DNA from: Pseudomonas sp. FP198
GTDB taxonomy: Bacteria > Pseudomonadota > Gammaproteobacteria > Pseudomonadales > Pseudomonadaceae
Direction: 5' to 3'
NCBI RefSeq assembly: GCF_030687895.1
Contig: NZ_CP117452.1
Coordinates: 2,683,501-2,747,500 of the forward strand
DNA: 64,000 nt
Shown here: positions 26,466-34,300 of the stretch, piece after piece
Layout of the letters: each line of letters opens with the position of its first letter
Numbering within the stretch: the stretch's first letter is position 1
The notes under the pieces: model-generated
Told to the model about the DNA's origin: nothing
The model's input: only the letters and a program-made list of their open reading frames with translations
Database searches by the model: none
Made by a program: the position numbers and the translations under genes

Positions 26466-26530
26466 TACCAACGCACCCCGTGCACTCCTTCGAAAGTAGC
26501 ATTCGGCCCCAGGCCGCCCCCGTGCATTAA
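26466..26530 (+). promoter_or_regulatory. Ped-type bipartite promoter of the solo pqqA
   Basis: TACCAACGCACCCCG (26466-26480) matches box A at 9 of 15 positions, GCATTCG is at 26499-26505, and CATTAA/ATTAAT follows after 19-20 bases (26525-26531). Box A to box B is 33 bases, as at pedI. Confidence 0.57.
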
Positions 26531-26572
26531 TGAACCTGCCGGAATCGCCCGGTACAAGAAGAGGAAAGACCC

Positions 26573-26644
26573 ATGTGGACTAAACCCGCGTACACCGACC
26601 TGCGTATCGGCTTTGAAGTGACGATGTACTTCGCCAACCGATGA
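26573..26644 (+). CDS. pqqA: PqqA, precursor peptide of PQQ (solo copy in the ped cluster)
   Basis: A 23-residue peptide starting [10 protein letters not shown]. Residues Glu15 and Tyr19 in GFEVTMYFA are the conserved E-x-x-x-Y pair that PqqE cross-links to build PQQ. GAGGAAAG lies 7-14 bases upstream of the ATG. No pqqB, C, D or E follows; the next gene is ercA. The main pqq operon must therefore be elsewhere, and this would be an extra precursor gene under ped control. P. putida has an extra pqqD at this place, as I recall, so the position is linked to PQQ supply. Confidence 0.92.
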
Positions 26645-26650
26645 GTGCCG

Positions 26651-26677
26651 GCCCGGCCTGACACGTTCGGGCCGGGC
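26651..26677 (+). terminator. GC-rich hairpin after pqqA
   Basis: GCCCGGCC (26651-26658) pairs perfectly with GGCCGGGC (26670-26677) around an 11-base loop, seven bases after the pqqA stop. No U-run follows, so it is more likely a partial terminator or mRNA stabiliser that makes pqqA transcripts more abundant, as suggested for hairpins after pqqA in pqq operons. Confidence 0.6.
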
Positions 26678-26694
26678 TACCCATTGGTCGGATT

Positions 26695-26726
26695 GCATTC
26701 ACGGCGCGATGCTTTAGGCTCAAGGT
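26695..26726 (+). promoter_or_regulatory. Possible box B promoter element before ercA
   Basis: GCATTCA at 26695-26701 matches box B, and CAAGGT follows after 19 bases, but this is a poor -10 and no box A is seen 31-34 bases upstream. ercA may instead be read from the pqqA promoter through the hairpin. Confidence 0.25.
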
Positions 26727-26755
26727 ATCCCACGACAATAACAACAGGCTTACCG

Positions 26756-27931
26756 ATGAGCCCCCCTGAAAAAATGAGCCTCAGCCCGCTGCGCAAGTTC
26801 GTTTCTCCTGAAATCATGTTCGGTGCCGGCTGCCGGCACAATGTCGGCAACTACGCCAAGACCTTCGGTGCCCGCAAGGTGCTGGTGGTCACTGACCCCG
26901 GGGTTATCGCCGCCGGTTGGGTCGGTGATGTCGAAGCCAGCCTGCAAGCCCTGGGCATCGATTACTGCATCTACAGCGACGTTTCGCCCAACCCACGGGT
27001 CGAGGAAGTCATGCTCGGCGCCGAGACGTACCGTGAAAACCACTGCGACGTGATCGTCGCGGTCGGTGGTGGCAGCCCGATGGACTGTGGCAAGGCGATC
27101 GGCATCGTCGTCGCCCACGGTCGCAGCATCCTCGAATTCGAAGGCGTCGACACCCTGCAGGTACCCAGCCCGCCGCTGATCCTTATCCCGACCACGGCCG
27201 GCACCTCGGCCGATGTATCGCAGTTCGTGATCATCTCGAACCAGCAGGAGCGCATGAAGTTTTCCATCGTCAGCAAGGCGGCGGTGCCGGATGTGTCGTT
27301 GATCGACCCGGAGACGACCCTGAGCATGGACCCGTTCCTCTCGGCCTGTACCGGTATCGACGCGCTGGTGCATGCCATCGAGGCGTTCGTCTCCACCGGC
27401 CACGGGCCGTTGACCGATCCTCACGCGCTGGAGGCGATGCGCCTGATCAACACCCATCTGGTGCAGATGATCGCCAACCCGGCCGACGTCGCCTTGCGCG
27501 AGAAGATCATGCTCGGCAGCATGCAGGCCGGGCTGGCGTTTTCCAACGCGATCCTCGGCGCGGTGCATGCCATGTCCCACAGTCTCGGTGGCTTCCTCGA
27601 CCTGCCCCATGGCTTGTGCAACGCGGTGCTGGTGGAGCATGTGGTGGCGTTCAACTACAACTCGGCGCCGGAGCGTTTCAAGGTGATTGCCGAAACCCTG
27701 GGCATCGATTGTCGCGGGCTCAACCATCGACAGATCCGCACGCGGCTGGTGGAACACCTGATTGCCCTCAAGCACACCATCGGTTTCCACGAAACCCTCG
27801 GCTTGCATGGGGTGAGTACCTCGGATATCCCGTTCCTGTCGCAACACGCCATGCATGACCCGTGCATCCTTACCAATCCACGGGAGTCGAGCCAGCGGGA
27901 TGTCGAGGTTGTCTATGGCGAAGCCCTCTGA
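26756..27931 (+). CDS. ercA: Iron-containing alcohol dehydrogenase family protein ErcA
   Basis: A 391-residue cytoplasmic group III alcohol dehydrogenase. It shows the nucleotide site VGGGSPMDCGKAIG, the specificity loop IPTTAGTSADVSQF and metal ligands in ACTGIDALVHAIEA and HAMSHSLGGFLDLPHG. In P. aeruginosa ErcA belongs to the ethanol oxidation regulatory circuit and may act as a sensor rather than a catabolic enzyme. The next gene, a hybrid kinase, overlaps its last 17 bases, which supports that role. The start is ATG 26756. Confidence 0.9.
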   Translation: MSPPEKMSLSPLRKFVSPEIMFGAGCRHNVGNYAKTFGARKVLVVTDPGVIAAGWVGDVEASLQALGIDYCIYSDVSPNPRVEEVMLGAETYRENHCDVIVAVGGGSPMDCGKAIGIVVAHGRSILEFEGVDTLQVPSPPLILIPTTAGTSADVSQFVIISNQQERMKFSIVSKAAVPDVSLIDPETTLSMDPFLSACTGIDALVHAIEAFVSTGHGPLTDPHALEAMRLINTHLVQMIANPADVALREKIMLGSMQAGLAFSNAILGAVHAMSHSLGGFLDLPHGLCNAVLVEHVVAFNYNSAPERFKVIAETLGIDCRGLNHRQIRTRLVEHLIALKHTIGFHETLGLHGVSTSDIPFLSQHAMHDPCILTNPRESSQRDVEVVYGEAL

Positions 27932-29285
27932 CGAACAGCAAAAGGCCCTCGCCGGGCTGCTGGGACTGGGCAATCATTCGACGCGCAAGAGCCATTACCC
28001 GGAGCTGGCGGCGCGTCTCGCCGAACTGGAACAGGCCCGCCAGCATCTGCAGCAACTCAACGACCAACTGGAGCAACGGGTGGCGGAGCGCACCGATGCG
28101 TTGCTGGAGGCCAACCACAACCTGCAACAGCAGATCGCCCAGCGCGAGTTGGTCGAGCAACAGCTGCGCGATGCCCGGGACGCCGCCCAGGCCGCCAATC
28201 GCAGCAAGGACAAATACCTGGCCGCCGCCAGCCACGATCTGCTGCAACCGCTCAACGCCGCGCGGTTGCTGATTGCTACATTGCGTGAACGTCAGATGCC
28301 TGCCGCCGAGCATTTGCTGGTGGAACGCACGCACCAGGCGCTCGAAGGTGCTGAGGACCTGCTTACCGACCTGCTGGATATTTCCCGGCTCGACCAGGCC
28401 GCCGTCAAATCCGACCCGGCGCCGTATCGGCTGGATGAGCTGCTCGCGCCGCTGGTGTCGGAGTTCCAATCGGTGGCCGGCGCCGCGGGCCTGGAATTGC
28501 GCGTGCGATTCGTCGATGAGGCGGTGCTGACCGACCTGCGCTTGATGACCCGCATCCTGCGCAATCTGCTCAGCAACGCCTGTCGCTACACCGACCAGGG
28601 TGGCATCCTCCTGGCGGCGCGGCGCCGGGGAGGGCGCTTGAGCCTGGAGGTCTGGGACACGGGCAGGGGCATTGCCGCCGATTGCCTGGAATCGATTTTC
28701 CTCGAGTTCAACCAACTGGACGTCGGCCGTGCGGCGGACCGCAAGGGCGTCGGCCTGGGGCTGGCGATCGTCGAGCGTATCGCTCATATCCTCGGCTACC
28801 GGGTGCGGGTGCGTTCGCGACCCGGACGCGGCTCGGTGTTCAGCATCGACGTGCCATTGTCTGCCGAAAAGCCACTGCCCCTGACTCAGGCGCCTGCGCA
28901 GGCTGTCGCCGGGAACCCGTTGCCCGGGCGCCGGTTACTGGTCATCGACAATGAGCTGAGCATTTTGCAGAGCATGGCGGCACTGCTCGGGCAGTGGGGG
29001 TGCGAAGTGCTGACCGCCACCGACGAAGCGGGCGCCTTCGAGGTGCTGCAAGGCCGCGCACCGGAGCTGATCCTGGCGGATTTTCACCTCGACCATGGGG
29101 TGGTCGGCTGCGAGGTGGTGAAGCACCTACGCGAACATTTCCAGCAAACGATCCCCGCTGTGATCATCACCGCCGACCGCAGCGACCAGTGCCGCCGTGC
29201 CTTGCGCAAGCTGAATGCGCCGCTGCTCAACAAACCGGTCAAGCCGGGCAAGTTGCGGGCGGTGTTGAGCCAGTTGTTGGGGTAG
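27915..29285 (+). CDS. ercS: Hybrid sensor histidine kinase ErcS-like
   Basis: A 456-residue cytoplasmic hybrid kinase: coiled coil (about 30-90), HisKA with His107 in AASHDLLQPLNAARLL, ATPase domain with LLSNACRYTDQGG and GVGLGLAIVERI, then a fused receiver (about 335-455) with Asp389 in LILADFHLD, Thr in VIITAD and Lys in LNKPVKPG. It has no input domain besides the coiled coil, so the signal may come through the overlapping ercA product. It is a close relative of the C-terminal half of the NahK-like kinase plus the separate receiver at 8479. Confidence 0.89.
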   Translation: MAKPSDEQQKALAGLLGLGNHSTRKSHYPELAARLAELEQARQHLQQLNDQLEQRVAERTDALLEANHNLQQQIAQRELVEQQLRDARDAAQAANRSKDKYLAAASHDLLQPLNAARLLIATLRERQMPAAEHLLVERTHQALEGAEDLLTDLLDISRLDQAAVKSDPAPYRLDELLAPLVSEFQSVAGAAGLELRVRFVDEAVLTDLRLMTRILRNLLSNACRYTDQGGILLAARRRGGRLSLEVWDTGRGIAADCLESIFLEFNQLDVGRAADRKGVGLGLAIVERIAHILGYRVRVRSRPGRGSVFSIDVPLSAEKPLPLTQAPAQAVAGNPLPGRRLLVIDNELSILQSMAALLGQWGCEVLTATDEAGAFEVLQGRAPELILADFHLDHGVVGCEVVKHLREHFQQTIPAVIITADRSDQCRRALRKLNAPLLNKPVKPGKLRAVLSQLLG

Positions 29286-29304
29286 TCAGCCTTCAATTAA
29301 ACCT

Positions 29305-29391
29305 GTGGGAGCGAGCTTGCTCGCGATAGCGGAGTGTCAGGCAAACATGTTCAGGCTGACCCACCGCCATCGCGAGCAAGCTCGCTCCCAC
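29305..29391. repeat. REPIN, GTGGGAGCGAGCTTGCTCGC family
   Basis: GTGGGAGCGAGCTTGCTCGC at 29305 faces its complement ending at 29391, after the ercS stop. It marks the right end of the ped block. Confidence 0.93.
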
Positions 29392-29405
29392 AAAGGCATC
29401 GGAAT

Positions 29406-29434
29406 GGATAACAATACTTTGTGTTATGTTATCC
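29406..29434. promoter_or_regulatory. Inverted repeat upstream of the DUF1624 gene
   Basis: GGATAAC (29406-29412) and GTTATCC (29428-29434) are perfect complements 15 bases apart, 65 bases before the next start. The AT-rich tract between the arms could hold a -10 element. It is a candidate operator for an unknown regulator. Confidence 0.35.
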
Positions 29435-29498
29435 TCTTTCTTTTGCCAGGAATTCTCATTCCTGATCCTGCAAAGCCCCACGACTCCTGAGTATCGCC

Positions 29499-30704
29499 AT
29501 GAGCCTATCCCCAAGCGCGACAAGCCCGTCCGCTGTCATCGCTCCAACCCTCGCCTCCAGTACCGCAACAACCGCGACGCGCCTGCTCGCCATCGATGCG
29601 CTGCGGGGTTTTGTCATGTTGCTGATGCTGGTCGACCACGTCCGCGAAACCTTCCTGCTGCACCGCCAGGTCACGGACCCGATCGACGCATTGAGCGTGA
29701 CCCCGGACCTTTTTTTCACTCGTTTGCTCAGCACGCTTTGTGCGCCGGTGTTCATCTTCCTTACCGGTTTGTCGGCCTGGCTCTACAGCCAGAAACACAC
29801 CGCCAGCGAGACTTCGGTGTTCCTGCTCAAGCGTGGCCTGTTCCTGGTGTTTCTGGAGCTCACCTTCGTCTGTTTTGCCTGGAACGCCGAGTTTCCGCCG
29901 AAGACTTTGTGGCTGCAGGTCATCTGGTGCATCGGCATCTGCATGATCGCCCTGGCGGCGTTGCTGCACTTCAAACGCAGCTGGCTGATCGTGCTGGGCG
30001 TTGCCATCGTTGCCGGGCATAACCTGTTGGATGGTGTGGTGCTGGGGCCGGACTCGCCGTTTTTCGTGCCGTGGTCGATTCTTCACCAGCGGTCGTTCAT
30101 CGAGATCACCGAGTTCACCCGGGCACGCACCACCTACCCGGTGTTGCCATGGATCGGCGTGATCCTGCTGGGTTGGGCGATCGGGCCATGGTTCGGCAAG
30201 GACATCGAAGCGGCCATGCGAGTGCGGCGCCTGCTCAAGGTTGGCATCGGCTTGCTGGTGGCGTTCGTGTTTATCCGTTATCTCAACGTCTACGGTGACA
30301 AACCCTGGCTCCAGACCGGGGATGCACTGCGTACCTTCATGAGTTTCATGAGCGCGACCAAGTACCCGCCGTCGCTGATGTTCCTGATGCCGACGCTGGC
30401 GGTGGGCCTGATCCTGCTGGCGCTTTTCGAAAAAGCCCAGGCGAAGGGCAGCATCGCGATCCTGGCCATCTATGGCGGCGCTCCGATGTTTTTCTACCTG
30501 CTGCACCTGTACGTGCTGAAGGCCATGTACCTGCTGGCGGTGTTTATCTGGGGCACCAATCAGGGCGCTTATTTCGGCTTCGACCACTTGCCGATGGTCT
30601 GGTTGTGGAGCGTGTTGTTGAGTGTCGCCCTGTTTTTTCCAACGCGTTGGTTCGCCGCGTTGAAACAACGTCGGCGCGACATCGCGATCCTCAAGTACCT
30701 CTGA
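29499..30704 (+). CDS. DUF1624 / heparan-alpha-glucosaminide acetyltransferase-like membrane protein
   Basis: A 401-residue inner-membrane protein with about ten hydrophobic segments. The N-terminal LAIDALRGFVMLLMLVDHVRE is the family signature (D-x-x-R-G and a following D-H), as in acyltransferase-type membrane proteins that move an acyl group across the membrane. The middle part contains repeated TM segments, and YGGAPMFFYLLHLYVLK near the end. The substrate is unknown, and nothing in the neighbourhood suggests one. A terminator follows. Confidence 0.8.
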   Translation: MSLSPSATSPSAVIAPTLASSTATTATRLLAIDALRGFVMLLMLVDHVRETFLLHRQVTDPIDALSVTPDLFFTRLLSTLCAPVFIFLTGLSAWLYSQKHTASETSVFLLKRGLFLVFLELTFVCFAWNAEFPPKTLWLQVIWCIGICMIALAALLHFKRSWLIVLGVAIVAGHNLLDGVVLGPDSPFFVPWSILHQRSFIEITEFTRARTTYPVLPWIGVILLGWAIGPWFGKDIEAAMRVRRLLKVGIGLLVAFVFIRYLNVYGDKPWLQTGDALRTFMSFMSATKYPPSLMFLMPTLAVGLILLALFEKAQAKGSIAILAIYGGAPMFFYLLHLYVLKAMYLLAVFIWGTNQGAYFGFDHLPMVWLWSVLLSVALFFPTRWFAALKQRRRDIAILKYL

Positions 30705-30747
30705 TTTCGGGGCGGAGCGCGTATTCACGGCGCGCAATCGAGCCATT

Positions 30748-30775
30748 AAAACGCCGTCATTTGGTCGGCGTTTTT
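30748..30775 (+). terminator. Rho-independent terminator after the DUF1624 gene
   Basis: AAAACGCCG and CGGCGTTTTT form a stem around a nine-base loop (TCATTTGGT), with a run of T at the end. It is placed 44 bases after the stop. Confidence 0.85.
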
Positions 30776-31082
30776 ACCTCGAATGCAAAAATGCGCTTCG
30801 GTCTGCTTATTTCCTTCTGTAAACTCCCCCCGCTGCGACAATCGGGCACGGCCTTGGCAGGCCCGATCCAGACCGTTTTGCAGTGTCCCTCACCCAGCTG
30901 AAGCCAAGACCTACAAGAAGTCAGCGCCGGAGAGACATAAATGTGAGGCCGATATTGCTCGGCCCCTGTAGGTCCTTCCTCCAGTCCATCAATCCCCGCC
31001 CGCTGGCCATGCCGGCATGGGTGCGGACCCTGCTTGAACAGGATTGGGGGACGGAATGGCGTTCCACCCTAGGGATACACAC
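30776..31082. other. Intergenic region before mqo
   Basis: About 300 bases without a convincing gene. It holds a long leader before mqo; I see no clear -35/-10 pair, riboswitch fold or repeat. A short open frame near 30783-30971 has no ribosome site or protein-like character. Confidence 0.5.
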
Positions 31083-32726
31083 ATGTTGAAGAAAACACAT
31101 ACGGCGCTGCTGGGCCTGGCGATGGCGATGGGTCTTGCGACCACGCACGCCGCCGAGCCGAAAAAAGTGGATGTCTTGCTCATTGGCGGCGGCATCATGA
31201 GTTCGACCCTTGGCGTCTGGCTCAATGAGCTGGAGCCGGGCTGGACCATGGAAATGGTCGAGCGCCTGGACGGGGTTGCCGAAGAGAGCTCCAATGGCTG
31301 GAACAACGCCGGCACCGGGCACTCCGCCCTGGCCGAGCTGAACTACACGCCGGAAGACAAGAACGGCAAGGTCGACATCTCCAAGGCTATCGAAATCAAC
31401 GAAGCCTTCCAGATTTCCCGTCAGTTCTGGTCCTGGCAGGTCAAGAACGGCGTGCTGAAGAACCCGCGCTCGTTCATCAACTCCACCCCGCACATGAGTT
31501 TCCTGTGGGGTGACGAGAACATCGCCTTCCTGAAGAAGCGCTACGACGCCCTCCAGGCCAGCCCGTTGTTCGCCGGCATGCAGTATTCCGAAGACCCTGC
31601 GCAGATCAGCAAGTGGGTTCCGCTGATGATGCAAGGGCGTGATCCGAGCCAGAAAGTCGCGGCCACCTGGAGCCCACTGGGTACTGACGTGAACTTCGGC
31701 GAAATCACCCGCCAGTTCGCTGCCCACCTGCAAACCAGGCCGAACTTCTCGCTCAAGCTGTCCAGCGAAGTGGAAAACATCACTCGCAACGAGGATGGCT
31801 CCTGGCGCGTTTCGTACAAGAACCTGAAAGACGGTACCGAAACCGAGACCGACGCCAAGTTCGTGTTCATCGGTGCCGGTGGCGGCGCGCTGCACCTGCT
31901 GCAGATGTCGGACATTCCAGAAGCCCGTGAATACGCCGGTTTCCCGGTGGGCGGCTCGTTCCTGGTCACCGAAAACCCGACCGTCGCCCAGATGCACCTG
32001 GCGAAGGCGTACGGCAAGGCTTCGGTTGGCGCGCCACCGATGTCGGTTCCGCACCTGGACACCCGCGTGCTCGACGGCAAGCGCGTGATCCTGTTTGGCC
32101 CATTCGCCACGTTCTCTACCAAGTTCCTGAAAAACGGTTCGTACTTCGACCTGCTGACCAGCACCACGACCCACAACGTGTGGCCGATGACCAAGGTCGG
32201 TATCGAACAGTACCCACTGGTTGAATACCTTGCCGGCCAGCTGATGCTGTCGGATGAGGACCGCTTCAACGCGCTGAAGGAATACTTCCCGGACGCCAAG
32301 CAGGAAGACTGGCGCCTGTGGCAAGCCGGCCAGCGCGTGCAGATCATCAAGCGTGACGAAGAGAAGGGCGGCGTGCTGAAACTCGGTACCGAAGTCGTCG
32401 CTTCCCAGGACGGCAGCATCGCCGGTCTGCTGGGCGCCTCGCCAGGCGCCTCGACCGCTGCACCGATCATGCTGACCGTGCTTGAGAAGGTCTTCAAGGA
32501 CAAGGTAGCCACCCCGGCCTGGCAGGAAAAACTGCGCCAGATCGTACCGAGCTACGGCACCAAGCTGAACGACAATCCTGAGCGCGTCGCACAGGAATGG
32601 GCCTACACCAGCGAAGTCCTGCAACTGGACCCGCCACCGGCTATCGGCAAGCCAGGCACCGTGGTAGCGCCGGCCCAACCGGCTGCTCCTCGCGAGGCCA
32701 ACCCAGCGGCCGACATGGCGCTGTAA
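31083..32726 (+). CDS. mqo: Malate:quinone oxidoreductase with a cleavable-type N-terminal leader
   Basis: A 547-residue FAD enzyme that oxidises L-malate to oxaloacetate and passes electrons to quinone at the membrane. The FAD-binding motif [13 protein letters not shown] is at about 31-43, and [22 protein letters not shown] is the malate:quinone oxidoreductase signature. Before it comes a 24-residue leader ([17 protein letters not shown]) that looks like a signal peptide, unusual because Mqo is normally a peripheral protein on the cytoplasmic side. The C-terminal 20 residues are Pro- and Ala-rich. A terminator follows directly. Confidence 0.95.
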   Translation: MLKKTHTALLGLAMAMGLATTHAAEPKKVDVLLIGGGIMSSTLGVWLNELEPGWTMEMVERLDGVAEESSNGWNNAGTGHSALAELNYTPEDKNGKVDISKAIEINEAFQISRQFWSWQVKNGVLKNPRSFINSTPHMSFLWGDENIAFLKKRYDALQASPLFAGMQYSEDPAQISKWVPLMMQGRDPSQKVAATWSPLGTDVNFGEITRQFAAHLQTRPNFSLKLSSEVENITRNEDGSWRVSYKNLKDGTETETDAKFVFIGAGGGALHLLQMSDIPEAREYAGFPVGGSFLVTENPTVAQMHLAKAYGKASVGAPPMSVPHLDTRVLDGKRVILFGPFATFSTKFLKNGSYFDLLTSTTTHNVWPMTKVGIEQYPLVEYLAGQLMLSDEDRFNALKEYFPDAKQEDWRLWQAGQRVQIIKRDEEKGGVLKLGTEVVASQDGSIAGLLGASPGASTAAPIMLTVLEKVFKDKVATPAWQEKLRQIVPSYGTKLNDNPERVAQEWAYTSEVLQLDPPPAIGKPGTVVAPAQPAAPREANPAADMAL

Positions 32727-32751
32727 ACCGGACGCTGTCTGGTGAGGTACA

Positions 32752-32778
32752 AAAACGCCGCTCATTGAGCGGCGTTTT
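32752..32778 (+). terminator. Rho-independent terminator after mqo
   Basis: AAAACGCCGCTC and GAGCGGCGTTTT pair around the loop ATT. The A and T runs on both sides let it work in both directions, which suits the convergent Rrf2-family gene. Confidence 0.88.
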
Positions 32779-32803
32779 CATTTGCAGGCTCGGCCCACAG
32801 GGA

Positions 32804-33253
32804 TCAGTGGTGAGGCTCGCCCTCGGGGGCGCCCCGAAACCGCGCATCAAAATCCTCGGCCAACTGCGCCAGGGTAATGCTGCCCAGACGCTTGAGCAGC
32901 AACGCCTGGGCCTCGTCGAAGGCGTCCGTCAGCGCCGCATTCACCGCTTGTTCCACCAGGCATTGCGGGTGGTCGGTCGACAGGCCAAGCGCAAAGATCG
33001 ATGTGCTGCCCAACGCTTGATGAATATCCAGCAGCGTCATCTCCGAGAGCGGCTTGGCCAGGGCCCAACCACCGCGATGGCCTTTCTCCGACGTGACGTA
33101 ACCCTGTTCCTTGAGCAATGCCATGGTCCGGCGCACGACCACCGGGTTGGTGCCGAGCATCTGCGCGAGGGTGTCGGAGGTGGCGGATTGCTGGTGGCGA
33201 TCCATGTGGATCAATACATGGAGCATGCGGGACAGGCGTGTGTCGTTTCTCAT
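32804..33253 (-). CDS. Rrf2-family transcriptional regulator
   Basis: A 149-residue regulator with an N-terminal winged helix-turn-helix (about 5-60, ATSDTLAQMLGTNPVVVRRTM) and the Rrf2 wing EKGHRGGWALAKP. Only one cysteine (HPQC) remains where Fe-S members such as IscR or NsrR have three, so it probably lacks an iron-sulfur cluster. It is divergent from a thioredoxin reductase-like gene that it likely controls. Start MRNDTRL at 33253 is preferred; ATG 33271 is possible, as neither has a strong ribosome site. Confidence 0.85.
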   Translation of the reverse strand: MRNDTRLSRMLHVLIHMDRHQQSATSDTLAQMLGTNPVVVRRTMALLKEQGYVTSEKGHRGGWALAKPLSEMTLLDIHQALGSTSIFALGLSTDHPQCLVEQAVNAALTDAFDEAQALLLKRLGSITLAQLAEDFDARFRGAPEGEPHH

Positions 33254-33321
33254 CGGGCTGACAGATTCCATGACTGGGGCGAGGGTGAGTATTACTTGTA
33301 ATCGCAAAAGTTACGAGACGG

Positions 33322-33351
33322 TTGACAGTGGCTTTTCAAGAAACTTACGAT
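33322..33351 (+). promoter_or_regulatory. Sigma-70 type promoter of the FAD oxidoreductase gene
   Basis: TTGACA (33322-33327) and TACGAT (33346-33351) are 18 bases apart, 46 bases before the start codon. Just upstream lies AAAGTTACG, part of a possible Rrf2 site. Confidence 0.5.
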
Positions 33352-33397
33352 GTGTCGAGACTTGCCGCGCCATAAAAACCACTCTTGGAGATCGCCC

Positions 33398-34297
33398 ATG
33401 GAATACGACGTCATCATTACAGGCGGCAGCTATGCCGGTATGTCCGCGGGTCTGCAACTGGCCCGCGCCCGGCGCAAGGTGCTGGTGATCGACGCGGGTG
33501 AGCGTCGCAATCGCTTCGCCGCGACTTCCCATGGCTTTCTCGGGCAGGACGGTCGTGCCCCAGACGATATAGCCGGCGACGCCCGTGTTCAGCTCATGGC
33601 GTACCCGACGGTTGATTGGGTATGCGACACCGCGACCCAAGCCAGCAGGGATGCCGAGGCTTTTATTGTCGAGACCGCAGCCGGCATGCGTTACCGTTCC
33701 CGCCGGCTGTTGCTGGCCACAGGCGTGATTGATGACTTGCCCGACGTGCACGGGCTGACCGAGCGCTGGGGCAAAAGCGTCTTCCATTGCCCGTATTGCC
33801 ACGGCTACGAGTTGGACCAAGGGCCGATCGGCGTTCTCGCAACCTCGCCGATGTCGCTGCACCACGCCTTGATGCTGCCCGACTGGGGGCCGACGACGTT
33901 CTTCACCAATGGCGTGCTGGCGCTTGATGCGGAGCAACAGGCGAGCCTCGATCAGCGTGGCGCTACGGTTGTGACCGAGCGAGTGGCGCGTATCGAAGGC
34001 GAACGGGCCGACGTGGTACTGGCCAACGGTCGGGTGGTTGCCATCGACGGCCTGTTCGTCTTGCCGCGTACGCGGGTTGCCAGTCCACTCGCGGCCGCCC
34101 TGGGCTGCGTGTTCGAAGAGGGTCCGCTTGGCGCATTCATCCAGAGTGACCCGATGACCCGCGAAACCAGCGTGCCGGGCATATTTGCCTGCGGCGATGC
34201 GGCCATGCCGTTCGGCTCGGTCGCGCTGGCCGTTGGCGATGGGGTGAGGGCGGGCTCGGGGGTACATCGGTCGCTGATCTTCCAAACCCACCCTTGA
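33398..34297 (+). CDS. NAD(P)/FAD-dependent oxidoreductase, thioredoxin reductase-like
   Basis: A 299-residue flavoprotein with an FAD site GGSYAGMSAGLQLA (about 9-22), a redox pair CPYC in the middle (FHCPYCHGYEL) and a C-terminal FAD motif GIFACGDAA. The NAD(P) site that normally follows CPYC is poor (VLATSPMSLHHALML lacks the usual GGG). It shares its layout with low-Mr thioredoxin reductases, yet is usually paired with an Rrf2 regulator, as here. Its reaction partner is unknown. Confidence 0.85.
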   Translation: MEYDVIITGGSYAGMSAGLQLARARRKVLVIDAGERRNRFAATSHGFLGQDGRAPDDIAGDARVQLMAYPTVDWVCDTATQASRDAEAFIVETAAGMRYRSRRLLLATGVIDDLPDVHGLTERWGKSVFHCPYCHGYELDQGPIGVLATSPMSLHHALMLPDWGPTTFFTNGVLALDAEQQASLDQRGATVVTERVARIEGERADVVLANGRVVAIDGLFVLPRTRVASPLAAALGCVFEEGPLGAFIQSDPMTRETSVPGIFACGDAAMPFGSVALAVGDGVRAGSGVHRSLIFQTHP

Positions 34298-34300
34298 GTT

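Noticed and set aside
26462..26698. Minus-strand 78-codon frame over pqqA
   Set aside because: Its codons are the antisense of pqqA and its promoter; the plus-strand PqqA is an exact family match.
30783..30971. Small Cys-rich frame before mqo
   Set aside because: No ribosome site, no conserved features and it overlaps other equally short frames; probably chance.
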